From NCBI GenBank assembly GCA_045613745.1, contig JAZLBP010000004.1:6646-70645 (forward strand): 64,000 nt of DNA. The letters run 5' to 3'. Under the pieces are notes generated by a model, which saw only the letters and a list, made by a program, of their open reading frames with translations, ran no database searches and was not told the origin of the DNA. Numbering within the stretch: the first letter of the stretch is position 1; each line of letters opens with the position of its first letter. Below, one piece after another: positions 54,034-63,271 of the stretch. This DNA comes from UBA940 sp045613745 (GTDB taxonomy: Bacteria > Bacteroidota > Bacteroidia > Bacteroidales > Rikenellaceae). The translations under genes and the position numbers were made by a program.

Positions 54034-54729
54034 ATGGGGAGATACTACGACATACTATCACGCGATGTGCGTTTGCGCGAGGGATTGAAGGCTTGTATGA
54101 ACTGCGGAATCTGTACGGGTGTGTGTCCCGCCGCCGAGTTCTACAACTACGATCCACGGCAGATTGTAGCCACCGTACAGTCGAAGGATGATCAAGCTAT
54201 CGAGGCTCTGATGCGAAGCGACATCATCTGGTATTGCGGCGAGTGTATGTCGTGCCGTCCGAGGTGTCCGCGCGGCAACACCCCCGGCTATGTTATTCAG
54301 GCTCTGCGCACTCTGTCGCAACGCTTGGGCCTTTTTGTGGAGAGCGAAAAGGGGCGTCAGCAACTCGCCCTAAAACGCACTATTGGCCAGCACATACTAG
54401 ACACCGGATATTGCGTAAGCCCACTGCTCGTAGCACCCGCAATGCACCCCGAGCAGGGTCCCGTATGGCATTGGGTGCGCGACAACGACACCGAGATATA
54501 TGGTCGATTTACCCCCTCCTACGGATTGGAAGGCGAGGGGCCGTTGCGGCTGATTGACAGCCGGACGATGAGCGAAATTCATCGCATTTTCGAGGTTACG
54601 GGAGGCACAGCTATGTTCGAGGCTATTGAGCGTCACTCCGAGCGCAAGGCGCGTGAGATGGGTTTTGCGTGTGCCGACGAGGCCTACTTCCGCGAGGTGT
54701 ATCGCCACAACTCCAACAATCACAACTAA
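54034..54729 (+). CDS. HdrC-like iron-sulfur protein
   Basis: A 231-residue soluble protein with two 4Fe-4S motifs: CMNCGICTGVCP at about residues 21-32 and CGECMSCRPRCPRG at about 69-82, as in HdrC of heterodisulfide reductase. The roughly 140 residues after the clusters have no motif I recognise. HdrC passes electrons between HdrA and the HdrB catalytic subunit. It is followed after 5 bp by the HdrB-like gene, the normal HdrC-HdrB order. It is the first gene after the sigma-54 activator. Confidence 0.9.
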   Translation: MGRYYDILSRDVRLREGLKACMNCGICTGVCPAAEFYNYDPRQIVATVQSKDDQAIEALMRSDIIWYCGECMSCRPRCPRGNTPGYVIQALRTLSQRLGLFVESEKGRQQLALKRTIGQHILDTGYCVSPLLVAPAMHPEQGPVWHWVRDNDTEIYGRFTPSYGLEGEGPLRLIDSRTMSEIHRIFEVTGGTAMFEAIERHSERKAREMGFACADEAYFREVYRHNSNNHN

Positions 54730-54734
54730 CAGCA

Positions 54735-55823
54735 ATGCAGAAAAGAGAGTCTTGGAAGGAGTTCCAGAAAGAGATAGCGGACGACCACTACTTTTATGTG
54801 CGCAGTTGCATCCGCCAGAATTTTTTCCCCGGCAGCGAGCAGGCGTTTCTCAACATTATGCGCCGAGACTTGGGGCGTGATGTTTTTGAGGATGCGCGCC
54901 ACACCTCGTGTACGGGCATTGGCTACCACTCCGACATTGTGCCGCTCGAAACCATTATGACGGTGGTGGCACGGCAGTTTGCGCTAATGAGTGAGGCGGG
55001 TTACGAGAACCTCACCTCGTCGTGTATCACATCGTTTGGGCTCTATACCGAGATACTCGAAACGTGGAGGGAGTTTCCCGAAACTTTGGAGCAGACGCGC
55101 GAGTTGCTCTACAAAGCCACAGGACGGACATTCACTCTGCCGCGCAATGTGTCGCACAACTCGGACGTCATCTTCCACAACCGCGAGCGGATTGCCGCAG
55201 GAGCCAAGTTGCGGCTTGTAAATGTACTGACAGGCGAGCCTCTGCGCGTGGTGGAGCACATCGGGTGTCACTATGCCAAGATTTTCCCGAGCAAGGGTAT
55301 CGGTGGCTCGGAGTTTCCGTATGTCTTGGCGGGGATGATTGAGTCGTGGGGCGGCGAGGTTGTGGACTATCCCGAGCGCAGGCACTGCTGTGGCTTCGGT
55401 TTCCGCAATTATCTGGTGCAGGCTAATCGCGGCTACTCAGTGGCAAACTCGCGCAAAAAGTTCGAGAGTATGGCACCCTACAAGCCCGACTTCATTGTGT
55501 GCAACTGCCCGGGGTGCACTATGTTTTTGGATAGGTGGCAATACACGTTGGCCGAGATGGAGGGTGCGACCTACGGGCCCTACAACCGCGGGATTCCCGT
55601 GCTGACCTACGAGGAGATGGCAGGTTTGGTATTGGGTTACGACCCGTGGGAGTTGGGTATGCAGATGCATCAGGTGGATGTCGAGCCGCTGCTTGACAAG
55701 ATGGGCGTAAACTACGACCCCTCGGGCAAATATCTGGGTCGCAAAGGGCGGTTTATTGGTGCGCCAAGCAAGGCTGCCGTCAACAGCCAAGCGGCCAATA
55801 AGTATTACAGAAGCAAACGATGA
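54735..55823 (+). CDS. HdrB-like CCG-domain protein
   Basis: A 362-residue protein of the HdrB type. The first CCG-like region holds HTSCTGIGYHS and SSCITSFG (about residues 56-100); the second holds EHIGCHYAK, RRHCCGFGFRN and FIVCNCPGCTMF (about 175-265). In HdrB these cysteines hold the unusual non-cubane clusters that reduce a disulfide. The ATG at 54735 starts 5 bp after the HdrC-like stop; the frame is open further upstream but would overlap that gene. The C-terminal 60 residues are extra. Its stop overlaps the HdrA-like start (ATGA). Confidence 0.88.
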   Translation: MQKRESWKEFQKEIADDHYFYVRSCIRQNFFPGSEQAFLNIMRRDLGRDVFEDARHTSCTGIGYHSDIVPLETIMTVVARQFALMSEAGYENLTSSCITSFGLYTEILETWREFPETLEQTRELLYKATGRTFTLPRNVSHNSDVIFHNRERIAAGAKLRLVNVLTGEPLRVVEHIGCHYAKIFPSKGIGGSEFPYVLAGMIESWGGEVVDYPERRHCCGFGFRNYLVQANRGYSVANSRKKFESMAPYKPDFIVCNCPGCTMFLDRWQYTLAEMEGATYGPYNRGIPVLTYEEMAGLVLGYDPWELGMQMHQVDVEPLLDKMGVNYDPSGKYLGRKGRFIGAPSKAAVNSQAANKYYRSKR

Positions 55824-56821
55824 AAGTAGCAGTCATAGGAGGCGGAGTGGCAGGAATTCGGACTGCACTCGCGCTGGAACGGCTGGGACTCAGCCCTATA
55901 TTGATTGAAAAGGAAGCCACCCTCGGCGGGAAACTGCGTGGGTGGCACTGTCTGTTTCCGACAATGACTCCCACACACGAAATACTCACCCCACTACTCC
56001 AAGAGTTGAGCGCCCTTGGTGTCGAAATTATGACATCGACCGAGGTTTTCGCCATTGGCGATGGTGGAGTACATACCTCGCGCGGATGGGTTAAGTGCCG
56101 CGCTACGGTGGTTTGTTCGGGGTTTGACCTATTTGACGCAACGCTCAAAGAGGAGTACGGCTACGGCCTCTACGACAATGTGATTACCTCGGCCGACCTC
56201 GAACGGATGATGGCCGACGGCTGTGTGGCAACGGCCGAGGGCACTGCTCCGCAACGCATAGCCTTTTTGCACTGCGTAGGCTCGCGCGACGAGAAGGTAC
56301 AACAGCGCCACTGCTCGAAGGTGTGTTGTGTGACGGGTGTCAAGCAGGCCATCGAGATGCGACGCTTCTTTCCGCAGTGCGAGATATATAACTTCTATAT
56401 GGACATCCGAATGTTTGGCGCGGGCTACGAGGAGATGTATCGCTCGGCGCAACAGGAGTGCGGCATACAATTCATCCGAGGTCGAATCTCGGAGGCGGCA
56501 CCCATACTCGGAGGCAAGGTGCAAATCAAGGCGGAGGATACACTCATCGGGCGGCCGCTCAAAATGACGGTTGATATGTTGGTGTTGCTGGTGGGTATGA
56601 CCGCAGGAGCGAGCAACTCCCGTTGGGCGCGGTGTCGAGGTTTGTGTCAGAGCGATAGTCGTTTTATGCAGCCGCACGACCTGTTTAGCGGTAATGTCTG
56701 CTCGGAGCGACAAGGTGTATTCTATGCAGGCGCCGTCACAGCCCCCAAAACCATCGGCGAGTCGCTCAACGACGCCGATGCAGCAGCTGTGCGCGTAGCT
56801 GAATATCTTGGTGTGCTATGA
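55820..56821 (+). CDS. Short HdrA-like flavoprotein
   Basis: A 333-residue FAD protein. The dinucleotide fold VAVIGGGVAGIRTALALERL opens the protein, followed by GGKLRGWHCLFP. The HdrA signature region is clear at about residues 160-220: HCSKVCCVTGVKQAIEMRRF, then YMDIRMFGAGYEEMYRSAQQ and GIQFIRGRISEA. It is much shorter than full HdrA (about 650): the N-terminal and C-terminal ferredoxin domains are absent. A separate ferredoxin-like gene follows with a 4-bp overlap (ATGA) and may replace them. It may serve as a QmoA- or HdrA-like electron bifurcation or transfer flavoprotein. Confidence 0.88.
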   Translation: MKVAVIGGGVAGIRTALALERLGLSPILIEKEATLGGKLRGWHCLFPTMTPTHEILTPLLQELSALGVEIMTSTEVFAIGDGGVHTSRGWVKCRATVVCSGFDLFDATLKEEYGYGLYDNVITSADLERMMADGCVATAEGTAPQRIAFLHCVGSRDEKVQQRHCSKVCCVTGVKQAIEMRRFFPQCEIYNFYMDIRMFGAGYEEMYRSAQQECGIQFIRGRISEAAPILGGKVQIKAEDTLIGRPLKMTVDMLVLLVGMTAGASNSRWARCRGLCQSDSRFMQPHDLFSGNVCSERQGVFYAGAVTAPKTIGESLNDADAAAVRVAEYLGVL

Positions 56822-57147
56822 TAGATTTCGGATTTGGGATAAACACTCCTCGGGGTGTGGATATGGACAGGAACGACCTCGACACCGCGCGCGAAATTTT
56901 CGACCGACTGCCCGATCTGCAAGCGTGCATTGCGTGCGGCAGTTGCACCGCGACCTGTACCGCAGGGGCTATCACATCGTTCAATTTCCGCAAGGTGCAC
57001 ACCCTCGTGCGTCGCGGCGAGTATGGCGAGGCCTATGCCGAGATGAGCAAATGTATGTTGTGCGGCAAGTGTCGGCTGGTGTGCCCGAGAGGTATAAACA
57101 CGCGCGGAGTGGTGATGATGATTAAACATAAATTGGGAGATTACTGA
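56818..57147 (+). CDS. Small HdrC-like two-cluster ferredoxin protein
   Basis: A 109-residue protein with CIACGSCTATC at about residues 37-47 and CMLCGKCRLVCPRG at about 80-93, each likely holding a 4Fe-4S cluster. It resembles HdrC or the N-terminal part of QmoC. It is coupled to both neighbours: its ATG overlaps the HdrA-like stop, and its TGA overlaps the ATG of the membrane subunit by one base. It probably links the flavoprotein to the membrane protein. Confidence 0.88.
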   Translation: MIDFGFGINTPRGVDMDRNDLDTAREIFDRLPDLQACIACGSCTATCTAGAITSFNFRKVHTLVRRGEYGEAYAEMSKCMLCGKCRLVCPRGINTRGVVMMIKHKLGDY

Positions 57148-58943
57148 TGAGTTTCGATGGTGCTTTTGCGTTGCCGTTCAGCATTGGTTGCGCGGTGATG
57201 TTTGCGGTGATTGGATACAAATTCGTGCGGTGGATATACATCCTGCCCGACAGCGACAAGCGGTTGATTTGCCGAAATATTCTCTCGCGACGCAGTTGGC
57301 AGGCGGTGGGCGAATGTATAACCGAAGCGTTGCTACACCGACGTATTTTCAGAGTCAATCCCCTGCTCGGATATATGCACGCGAGTTTGGCTGTGGGGTG
57401 GTTTCTGCTGATTGTGGCAGGCGCCATCGAGGTGATTTACTATTTAAGTTGGAAGTTCACACCTCTGCGCGGGCACGTCTTTTTCAGGTATTACGCGCGA
57501 GAGATTCCGCACACCGAGCTGTGGCAGGTGGTCTTTGCCAATGTGATGGATGCGCTGCTGGCGGTTGTGCTGTCGGGAGTGGTGCTCGCGTGGTGTAAGA
57601 GGGCCTACTCGCGGATGATGGGTATGCGACGCACGACACGCCACATTGTGGGCGACCGCGTGGCACTGGCTGCTCTGTGGTGCGTCTTCCCCGCAAGGCT
57701 GTTGGCCGAGAGTGTGACAGCCGCACTGTGGCACAACGGAGGTTTTCTGACCGAAGCTGTGGGTAAGGTGCTGGCAAGTGTTGTGCCGCTGGGCGCACTC
57801 CTACGATTGGAAGGTTTGATGTGGCTTTTTTATGCGCTGGCGCTGGGGATATTCTTCTGCGCGATGCCCTTTTCGCGGTATATACACATCTTTACGGAGA
57901 TTCCACTGATTTTTCTGCGTCGGTGGGGCGTGCAGAGCGACGACCGCCCAAAGTCGTTCGACCATTTTCAGATTGAGGCCTGCTCGCGATGCGGACTCTG
58001 CATCGATGTGTGCCAACTGGGGCGCGACGCACAAATTAACAATGTGCAGGGAGTCTATTTCCTACGCGACCGCAGATATGGGGCACTCGCGGCCGAGCCC
58101 GCAGACAACTGCCTGATGTGCGGTAGGTGTTCCCAAAGGTGTCCCGTAGGTCTTGACATCAATGCCTTGCGCCAAAATTCGAGATACTCTCGCCACAACT
58201 CCCCCGCATTCCGTCGTTATGATTATCTGCGAGGTGTGGACAGTTCCACAGGAAGTGGAAATATCGGATATTTTGCAGGATGTATGACCCACCTGTCGCC
58301 ACACATCTTGATGGCAATGAATAGAATCTTCGAAGTCGCAGGCGAGAAGGTTTGGTTGGCCGACCCCAATGGAGGTGTCTGCTGTGGCCGACCGCTCAAA
58401 CTCGCTGGCGAAGTGGATGCCTCACGCGAAATGATGCGACACAACACCGCTCTTTTTGTCAAACACCAAATCAAAACCCTTGTCACCTCGTGCCCGATTT
58501 GCCTGAAAGTATTCCGCGAGGAGTACAACCTGCAAAACATCGAAGTACTACATCACTCGGAGTACATCCATCGGCTAACGGAGCAAGGCAAGCTACTAAT
58601 CAAATTGACTGACAAGACTTTCGCATATCACGACCCTTGTGAACTTGGGCGCGGATGCGGAGTCTATGCCCCTCCGCGAAGTGTGATAAAAAGCCTTGGA
58701 GAGTTGGTCGAACCCACCGAAACCGAAGCCAACTCACTATGTTGCGGAAGCAGCATTGCCAACACTGCAATCAGCGACCAAGCACAGCTCAAAATTGCAA
58801 CTTCACTGGGGAGAGCGCTCGAAGCTACAGGCGCCGACGAGATTATAACGGCGTGTCCGCTATGCAAGAAGGCGGTGCGACGAGGCACCAAGCTTCCAGT
58901 TAGGGATCTTGCCGAAGCAGTAGCCAATCACCTGTATAAATGA
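57147..58943 (+). CDS. HdrE-HdrD-like membrane iron-sulfur fusion protein
   Basis: A 598-residue protein in three parts. The N-terminal 250 residues hold five or six membrane helices of the nitrate-reductase-gamma/HdrE type that in relatives bind heme b and contact quinone. Next come two 4Fe-4S motifs, CSRCGLCIDVCQLG and CLMCGRCSQRCPVGLD (about residues 277-340). Last are two CCG domains as in HdrD: GYFAGCMTHLSP, GGVCCGRPLKLAG, TSCPICLKVF, then YHDPCELGRGCGV, NSLCCGSSIAN, ITACPLCKKAV. The layout matches HdrED or DsrMK-type complexes that couple quinone to a disulfide. It is the last of five hdr-like genes; the menaquinone genes in this window fit a quinone partner. Confidence 0.9.
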   Translation: MSFDGAFALPFSIGCAVMFAVIGYKFVRWIYILPDSDKRLICRNILSRRSWQAVGECITEALLHRRIFRVNPLLGYMHASLAVGWFLLIVAGAIEVIYYLSWKFTPLRGHVFFRYYAREIPHTELWQVVFANVMDALLAVVLSGVVLAWCKRAYSRMMGMRRTTRHIVGDRVALAALWCVFPARLLAESVTAALWHNGGFLTEAVGKVLASVVPLGALLRLEGLMWLFYALALGIFFCAMPFSRYIHIFTEIPLIFLRRWGVQSDDRPKSFDHFQIEACSRCGLCIDVCQLGRDAQINNVQGVYFLRDRRYGALAAEPADNCLMCGRCSQRCPVGLDINALRQNSRYSRHNSPAFRRYDYLRGVDSSTGSGNIGYFAGCMTHLSPHILMAMNRIFEVAGEKVWLADPNGGVCCGRPLKLAGEVDASREMMRHNTALFVKHQIKTLVTSCPICLKVFREEYNLQNIEVLHHSEYIHRLTEQGKLLIKLTDKTFAYHDPCELGRGCGVYAPPRSVIKSLGELVEPTETEANSLCCGSSIANTAISDQAQLKIATSLGRALEATGADEIITACPLCKKAVRRGTKLPVRDLAEAVANHLYK

Positions 58944-59004
58944 ACATTTTAAGCACCACACAAACTGCATCCAAGCCTAAAAACTAAATTATTGGACACT
59001 TTGT

Positions 59005-59036
59005 TTTGTGATTTTTGGAAAAAGTTTGTAAATTTA
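59005..59036 (+). promoter_or_regulatory. Candidate sigma-A promoter of the aminotransferase gene
   Basis: TTTG at 59005-59008 and TAAATTTA at 59029-59036, 20 bp apart; the -7 box has A for the final G. The ATG is 31 bases downstream. Confidence 0.6.
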
Positions 59037-59066
59037 CGAATCGAAAAAACTCAAACTAACAATATT

Positions 59067-60263
59067 ATGCCGCAAATTTCCGAACGGGCAGTATTGATGC
59101 CCGCATCACCTATACGACGACTCGCCCCACTGGCCGAGGAGGCTAAAAAGCGTGGCACCAAAGTCTATCACCTGAACATCGGTCAACCCGACCTGAAAAG
59201 TCCTAAAGTGGGTCTTGATGCACTCAAACAGATTGACCGCGAGATTTTGGAATATAGCCCCAGCGATGGTTTTCTGTCGTTGCGCGAGAAGTTGGTGGGC
59301 TACTACGACCAATACCAAATCAAACTCTCGCCCGAGGATATTATCGTCACTTCGGGTGGCTCCGAGGCGGTGTTATTTGCCTTTATGTCGTGCCTGAACC
59401 CTGGTGACGAGATCATCGTTCCCGAGCCCGCCTATGCCAACTATATGGCCTTTGCAATCTCGGCAGGTGCCGTTATCCGCCCCATCACATCGACCATTGA
59501 CGACGGCTTTGCGCTGCCCTCAATCGAACGTTTCGAGGAACTTATCAACGAGCGCACACGCGGTATTCTGATTTGCAACCCCAACAACCCTACGGGTTAT
59601 CTCTACACTCGCAAGGAGATGAACAACATTCGCGATTTGGTCAAAAAACACGACCTGTTCCTCTTCTCGGACGAGGTATATCGCGAGTTCATCTACACAG
59701 GCTCGCCCTACATTTCGGCCTGCCACTTGGAGGGTATCGAGCAGAATGTGGTGCTGATTGACTCGGTGTCGAAACGTTACTCGGAGTGCGGTATCCGCAT
59801 CGGTGCGCTTATCACCAAGAACCAGACTCTGCGCAATGCGGTGATGAAGTTCTGCCAAGCGAGGTTGAGTCCTCCCCTGCTCGGACAGATTGTGGCCGAG
59901 GCTTCGTTGGACGCACCGCGCGACTACTCGATTCACACCTACGAGGAGTATATCGAGCGTCGCAACTGTCTGATTGACGAGCTGAACAAACTGCCGGGAG
60001 TCTATTCGCCCATTCCGATGGGTGCATTCTACACCGTGGCACGCCTGCCCATCGATGACAGCGACCGTTTCTGCGAATGGTGTCTTAAAGAGTTTTCCTA
60101 CGAGGGTGCAACCGTAATGTTGGCCCCCGCATCGGGATTCTACTCGGAGCCCAACCTCGGACACGACGAGGTGCGAATCGCCTATGTATTGGAAAAAGCC
60201 GAACTCAAAAAGGCCATCCAAATACTTGGCAAAGCACTCGAAGCATATCCCGGAAGAGTATAA
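59067..60263 (+). CDS. PLP-dependent class I/II aminotransferase
   Basis: A 398-residue fold-type I aminotransferase. The N-terminus PASPIRRLAPLAEEAKKRG and HLNIGQPDLKSP are typical of the AspC/AlaT-like group; ILICNPNNPTGYLYT holds the conserved Asn, FLFSDEVYREF the Asp that contacts PLP, and IDSVSKRYSECGIRIG the Schiff-base Lys. The ATG at 59067 is chosen because an upstream TTG frame would overlap the promoter. The amino-acid substrate cannot be told from sequence. It has its own promoter, so a link to the hdr-like genes is not implied. Confidence 0.93.
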   Translation: MPQISERAVLMPASPIRRLAPLAEEAKKRGTKVYHLNIGQPDLKSPKVGLDALKQIDREILEYSPSDGFLSLREKLVGYYDQYQIKLSPEDIIVTSGGSEAVLFAFMSCLNPGDEIIVPEPAYANYMAFAISAGAVIRPITSTIDDGFALPSIERFEELINERTRGILICNPNNPTGYLYTRKEMNNIRDLVKKHDLFLFSDEVYREFIYTGSPYISACHLEGIEQNVVLIDSVSKRYSECGIRIGALITKNQTLRNAVMKFCQARLSPPLLGQIVAEASLDAPRDYSIHTYEEYIERRNCLIDELNKLPGVYSPIPMGAFYTVARLPIDDSDRFCEWCLKEFSYEGATVMLAPASGFYSEPNLGHDEVRIAYVLEKAELKKAIQILGKALEAYPGRV

Positions 60264-60280
60264 CAACTCTCCCAAAAACA

Positions 60281-60315
60281 ACAAATGGCGGTCCCACAAG
60301 GGATCGCCATTTGTT
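60281..60315. terminator. Bidirectional terminator
   Basis: AACAAATGGCG and CGCCATTTGTT arms, extended inward by TCCC/GGGA, between convergent aminotransferase and ADP-ribosylglycohydrolase-family genes. Confidence 0.8.
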
Positions 60316-60331
60316 TATATCATCTCCGATT

Positions 60332-61858
60332 TTATTTTCGCGACTCGAACAAAACCGCGTCAACAACTTTTACCGATGTACCTTCGGTGGGATTCAGCCA
60401 ACGCAGAGTTATGGTATGGTTGCCAGGTTTGAGCTCGAAGTTCCAATATACATCCAAGCGGCGAACGCGATACAACACAGGCATTGTAAAACGCTCTGCC
60501 TTTCCACCATCGACACTCACCTCCAACTCGGCAACATACTCCTTCGGGCCACTCACATAACCATTGAAAATGATACCCGCACACTCTGCGGTATAACTAT
60601 ACTCCTCGGCTCCGAGTTTGACATTTATCGGATTTCGTACCGACGGCGCAATACCGGGGAAACTTTGCTCAAACTGCACGGGGCGAGGACGTTGGCATTT
60701 GATAGTAACGTCGCTGTCGGTCACCTCGCCACCCTCGCGTTCAATCATCGCCAGCGCGTGACGGAAGCTCATTTCATAGGTATCGTTAAGCGAATAGGGC
60801 AAGTATGCGAAGTCCATATCTTCGGCTCGTTTCACAGGTTCGAGCCAATCAGCGGGGATTCGATTGTAGCCAATAGCGGTAGCCAAAATACCTGCTGCCG
60901 ATGCGGGGTTACAATCCGAGTCCTGACCACAGCGAGTCGAGATATCGATGGTTTGCACCCAATCGCCCTCGCCATAAAGCAGACCGAAAATCACATACGC
61001 GCTGTTGATTATAGCATCGATATTGAGCGGAGCAAGAGCACCCTCGCTACAACCAACATCGCTATGTCCCCACTTATCTTGACACACCTGCCAGCCCTTG
61101 CGCCAATCGTCGGGATAGGTGTGATAGATGTCGATAACGTCGGCCATACAAGCATAGAACTTGCTGCGGCGCGGAATAGCCTTCAACGCCTCGGTAACAA
61201 CAAACTCCATATCATCCGACACAAATGCCAGTGCATACATCGCACCCATATAGACACCTCCGTACCAGCCGTCGCCATAGTTCATAATGTGTCCCACGCG
61301 GTCCGAAATCTTCGACGCCGCATTGGGCATACCCGGCGACATAAGACCCGCAAAGTCGGCCTCAATCTGATAGTCAATATCGTCGGCGTGGGGATTATTG
61401 CGCCAATGGCCCGACGCAGGGGCAGGAATACCATTTAGGATATTGTAACGAGCCGCCTGATTTGCGTGCCACAAGTGGTAGCCCTCATAGGCAAAGGCCG
61501 CGGCCAACGAATCCTGCGGAGCATCCAAGCCCAAACGGTCGAACACTCCGACAAAGGTCAAATCCATATAGATGTCATCATAGAGCGTAGGCCAGCTTTT
61601 CATCATACCTGTCACCTGCTCGACTCCACTCCACGGAATATGGTGGTCGGCAGGAATCATCTCGCTACGCCATTTGAACTCGGTGGGTCCGCCATAGGTA
61701 CATCCCAGCACCTGACCAGCCCATCCACCTTTAATTTTATCCAACAACACCTCGCGGCTCATCGTAACACGCGACGGAATCTTGGGTGATTCTGCCGCCG
61801 AAAGCGAAAATGCGCCCAACAGCAGAGTTGCAAAAATCAAAAGTTTTAAGGTCTTCAT
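60332..61858 (-). CDS. Exported ADP-ribosylglycohydrolase-family protein
   Basis: A 508-residue protein with a signal peptide (hydrophobic core LLIFATLLLGAFSL, cleavage near SAAES). The ADP-ribosylglycohydrolase fold follows: GGWAGQVLGCTYGGPTEF, YDDIYMDL with acidic metal ligands, ISPGMPNA-like loops, and RCGQDSDCNPASAAGIL, the signature with the second metal site. The C-terminal 130 residues look like a beta-sandwich. Intracellular members remove ADP-ribose; exported versions are common in Bacteroidota and may act on glycosides or nucleosides. mqnC begins 30 bp further on. Confidence 0.88.
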   Translation of the reverse strand: MKTLKLLIFATLLLGAFSLSAAESPKIPSRVTMSREVLLDKIKGGWAGQVLGCTYGGPTEFKWRSEMIPADHHIPWSGVEQVTGMMKSWPTLYDDIYMDLTFVGVFDRLGLDAPQDSLAAAFAYEGYHLWHANQAARYNILNGIPAPASGHWRNNPHADDIDYQIEADFAGLMSPGMPNAASKISDRVGHIMNYGDGWYGGVYMGAMYALAFVSDDMEFVVTEALKAIPRRSKFYACMADVIDIYHTYPDDWRKGWQVCQDKWGHSDVGCSEGALAPLNIDAIINSAYVIFGLLYGEGDWVQTIDISTRCGQDSDCNPASAAGILATAIGYNRIPADWLEPVKRAEDMDFAYLPYSLNDTYEMSFRHALAMIEREGGEVTDSDVTIKCQRPRPVQFEQSFPGIAPSVRNPINVKLGAEEYSYTAECAGIIFNGYVSGPKEYVAELEVSVDGGKAERFTMPVLYRVRRLDVYWNFELKPGNHTITLRWLNPTEGTSVKVVDAVLFESRK

Positions 61859-61887
61859 AAGTTTCCTATATTTTAATATTCATTGGT

Positions 61888-62988
61888 CTATCGTGTTTGG
61901 TAGATACGCGGGCGATACAGCTGGTCGCGCAGTTGGGGTCGGAATCCCGCCTCGCGAATAGCCGCTTGAATACCCTCGGCGTCGAAACTATTATGCGCAC
62001 CCGCACTCGACACCACATTCTCCTCAATCATAATCGAGCCCATATCATTGGCTCCACTATGAAGTGCCACCTGTGCGGTCTGCTTGCCTACGGTGAGCCA
62101 CGATGCCTGAATGTTGCGTATATTATTCAGCACCAGACGACTTACGGCAATGATTCGCAGATACTCGTTTGCCGAGAAGAGAGTATTCACACCCTCGGCT
62201 TCGAGCTGCGTACCTGTGCTGCGGAAAATCCAAGGAATAAAGGCCACAAAGCCCCAATTTCCCTCGGGAACGCGGCTCTGCAACTCGCGGATACGCAACA
62301 AGTGCTCAACACGCTCCTCTATAGTCTCAATATGTCCATACATCATTGTCGCCGAGGTAGGCAGATTCATCAAGTGAGCCTCGTGCATCACCTCCACCCA
62401 CGCATCCACACTCGGCTTAGCGGGCGAAATTGCACGTCGCACCCTGTCGGTCAGAATCTCGGCACCCGCACCCGGTAGCGAATCCAAACCCGCAGCCACA
62501 AGTCGTTCAAGCGTAGTGCGATAGTCCAAACCACTGATGCGCGCAATGTGAGCAACCTCGGGCGCACCCAACGCGTGAAGTCGCACCTCGGGATAGAGTC
62601 GTTTGAGCTCGCCAAACAGTTCCTCATAGAATTTTATATCTAATGCCGGGTGCAAACCTCCTTGCAACAGCAGTTGATCACCGCCAAGAGCCAACATTGT
62701 ATCTATTTTTTGGCAATACTCGTCGATGGTAGTCACAAAATGGCGGTCGCGTTGATGGGGCTTGCAGTGGAAGTTACAGAACTTGCAACCCGAGATACAT
62801 ACGTTAGTGATATTCACATTGCGGTCAATCTGCCAAGTGACCACCTCGGGGTCTGTCACCGACTTGATTCGCAGCTGATTAGCCGCATCCGCCAATTCAG
62901 GCAGCGGAACATTGTTGTATATATCCAGAGTTTGCTTAAAATCCAACGGCTCGCCGTCGATTGCGCTGTAAAGTATCTTGTCAGTCAT
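61888..62988 (-). CDS. mqnC: Cyclic dehypoxanthine futalosine synthase MqnC (radical SAM)
   Basis: A 366-residue radical SAM enzyme. The cluster motif is NVCISGCKFCNF (CxxxCxxC) at about residues 58-70, followed by GGDQLLLQGGLHP and, near the end, ASWLTVGKQTAQ and GSIMIEENVVSSAG, which fit MqnC better than MqnE. It cyclises dehypoxanthine futalosine, the step just before MqnD. The ATG at 62988 is chosen over an upstream TTG. It is 36 kb from mqnB-mqnD, with the ADP-ribosylglycohydrolase-family gene 29 bp downstream. Confidence 0.9.
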   Translation of the reverse strand: MTDKILYSAIDGEPLDFKQTLDIYNNVPLPELADAANQLRIKSVTDPEVVTWQIDRNVNITNVCISGCKFCNFHCKPHQRDRHFVTTIDEYCQKIDTMLALGGDQLLLQGGLHPALDIKFYEELFGELKRLYPEVRLHALGAPEVAHIARISGLDYRTTLERLVAAGLDSLPGAGAEILTDRVRRAISPAKPSVDAWVEVMHEAHLMNLPTSATMMYGHIETIEERVEHLLRIRELQSRVPEGNWGFVAFIPWIFRSTGTQLEAEGVNTLFSANEYLRIIAVSRLVLNNIRNIQASWLTVGKQTAQVALHSGANDMGSIMIEENVVSSAGAHNSFDAEGIQAAIREAGFRPQLRDQLYRPRIYQTR

Positions 62989-63271
62989 AATTTGTGTCGC
63001 CTGCAAATATGCAAGACTTCACAAATGTACAAAAACTTTCGCAAAACCGCACCCAATCCGCGCCAAAGAAACTTGCAGAACAACCATTATAGACAATGTT
63101 TCCAAGTATATATTATATATAGGTATATCCCACAAAGAAAAAAAAAACATATCCCAGACGAAGAAATCTCTCCGCCACTCTTGCCTCGTAAAACAAGGCA
63201 ACAGGGATAGCACTTGCGTACAGCCACGCTGCCTTGGTGAGTCCCACAGCAAAAGACAAGACTTTCACACC
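62989..63271. other. Gap upstream of mqnC with no gene seen
   Basis: This 283-bp stretch holds the mqnC upstream region and AT-rich sequence including ATATATTATATATAGGTATAT near 63108-63127. No convincing reading frame or RNA gene is seen. Confidence 0.5.

Noticed and set aside
62650..63210. 186-codon plus-strand frame overlapping the start of mqnC
   Set aside because: Half is antisense to mqnC and the rest is low-complexity; no start signal or homology seen.
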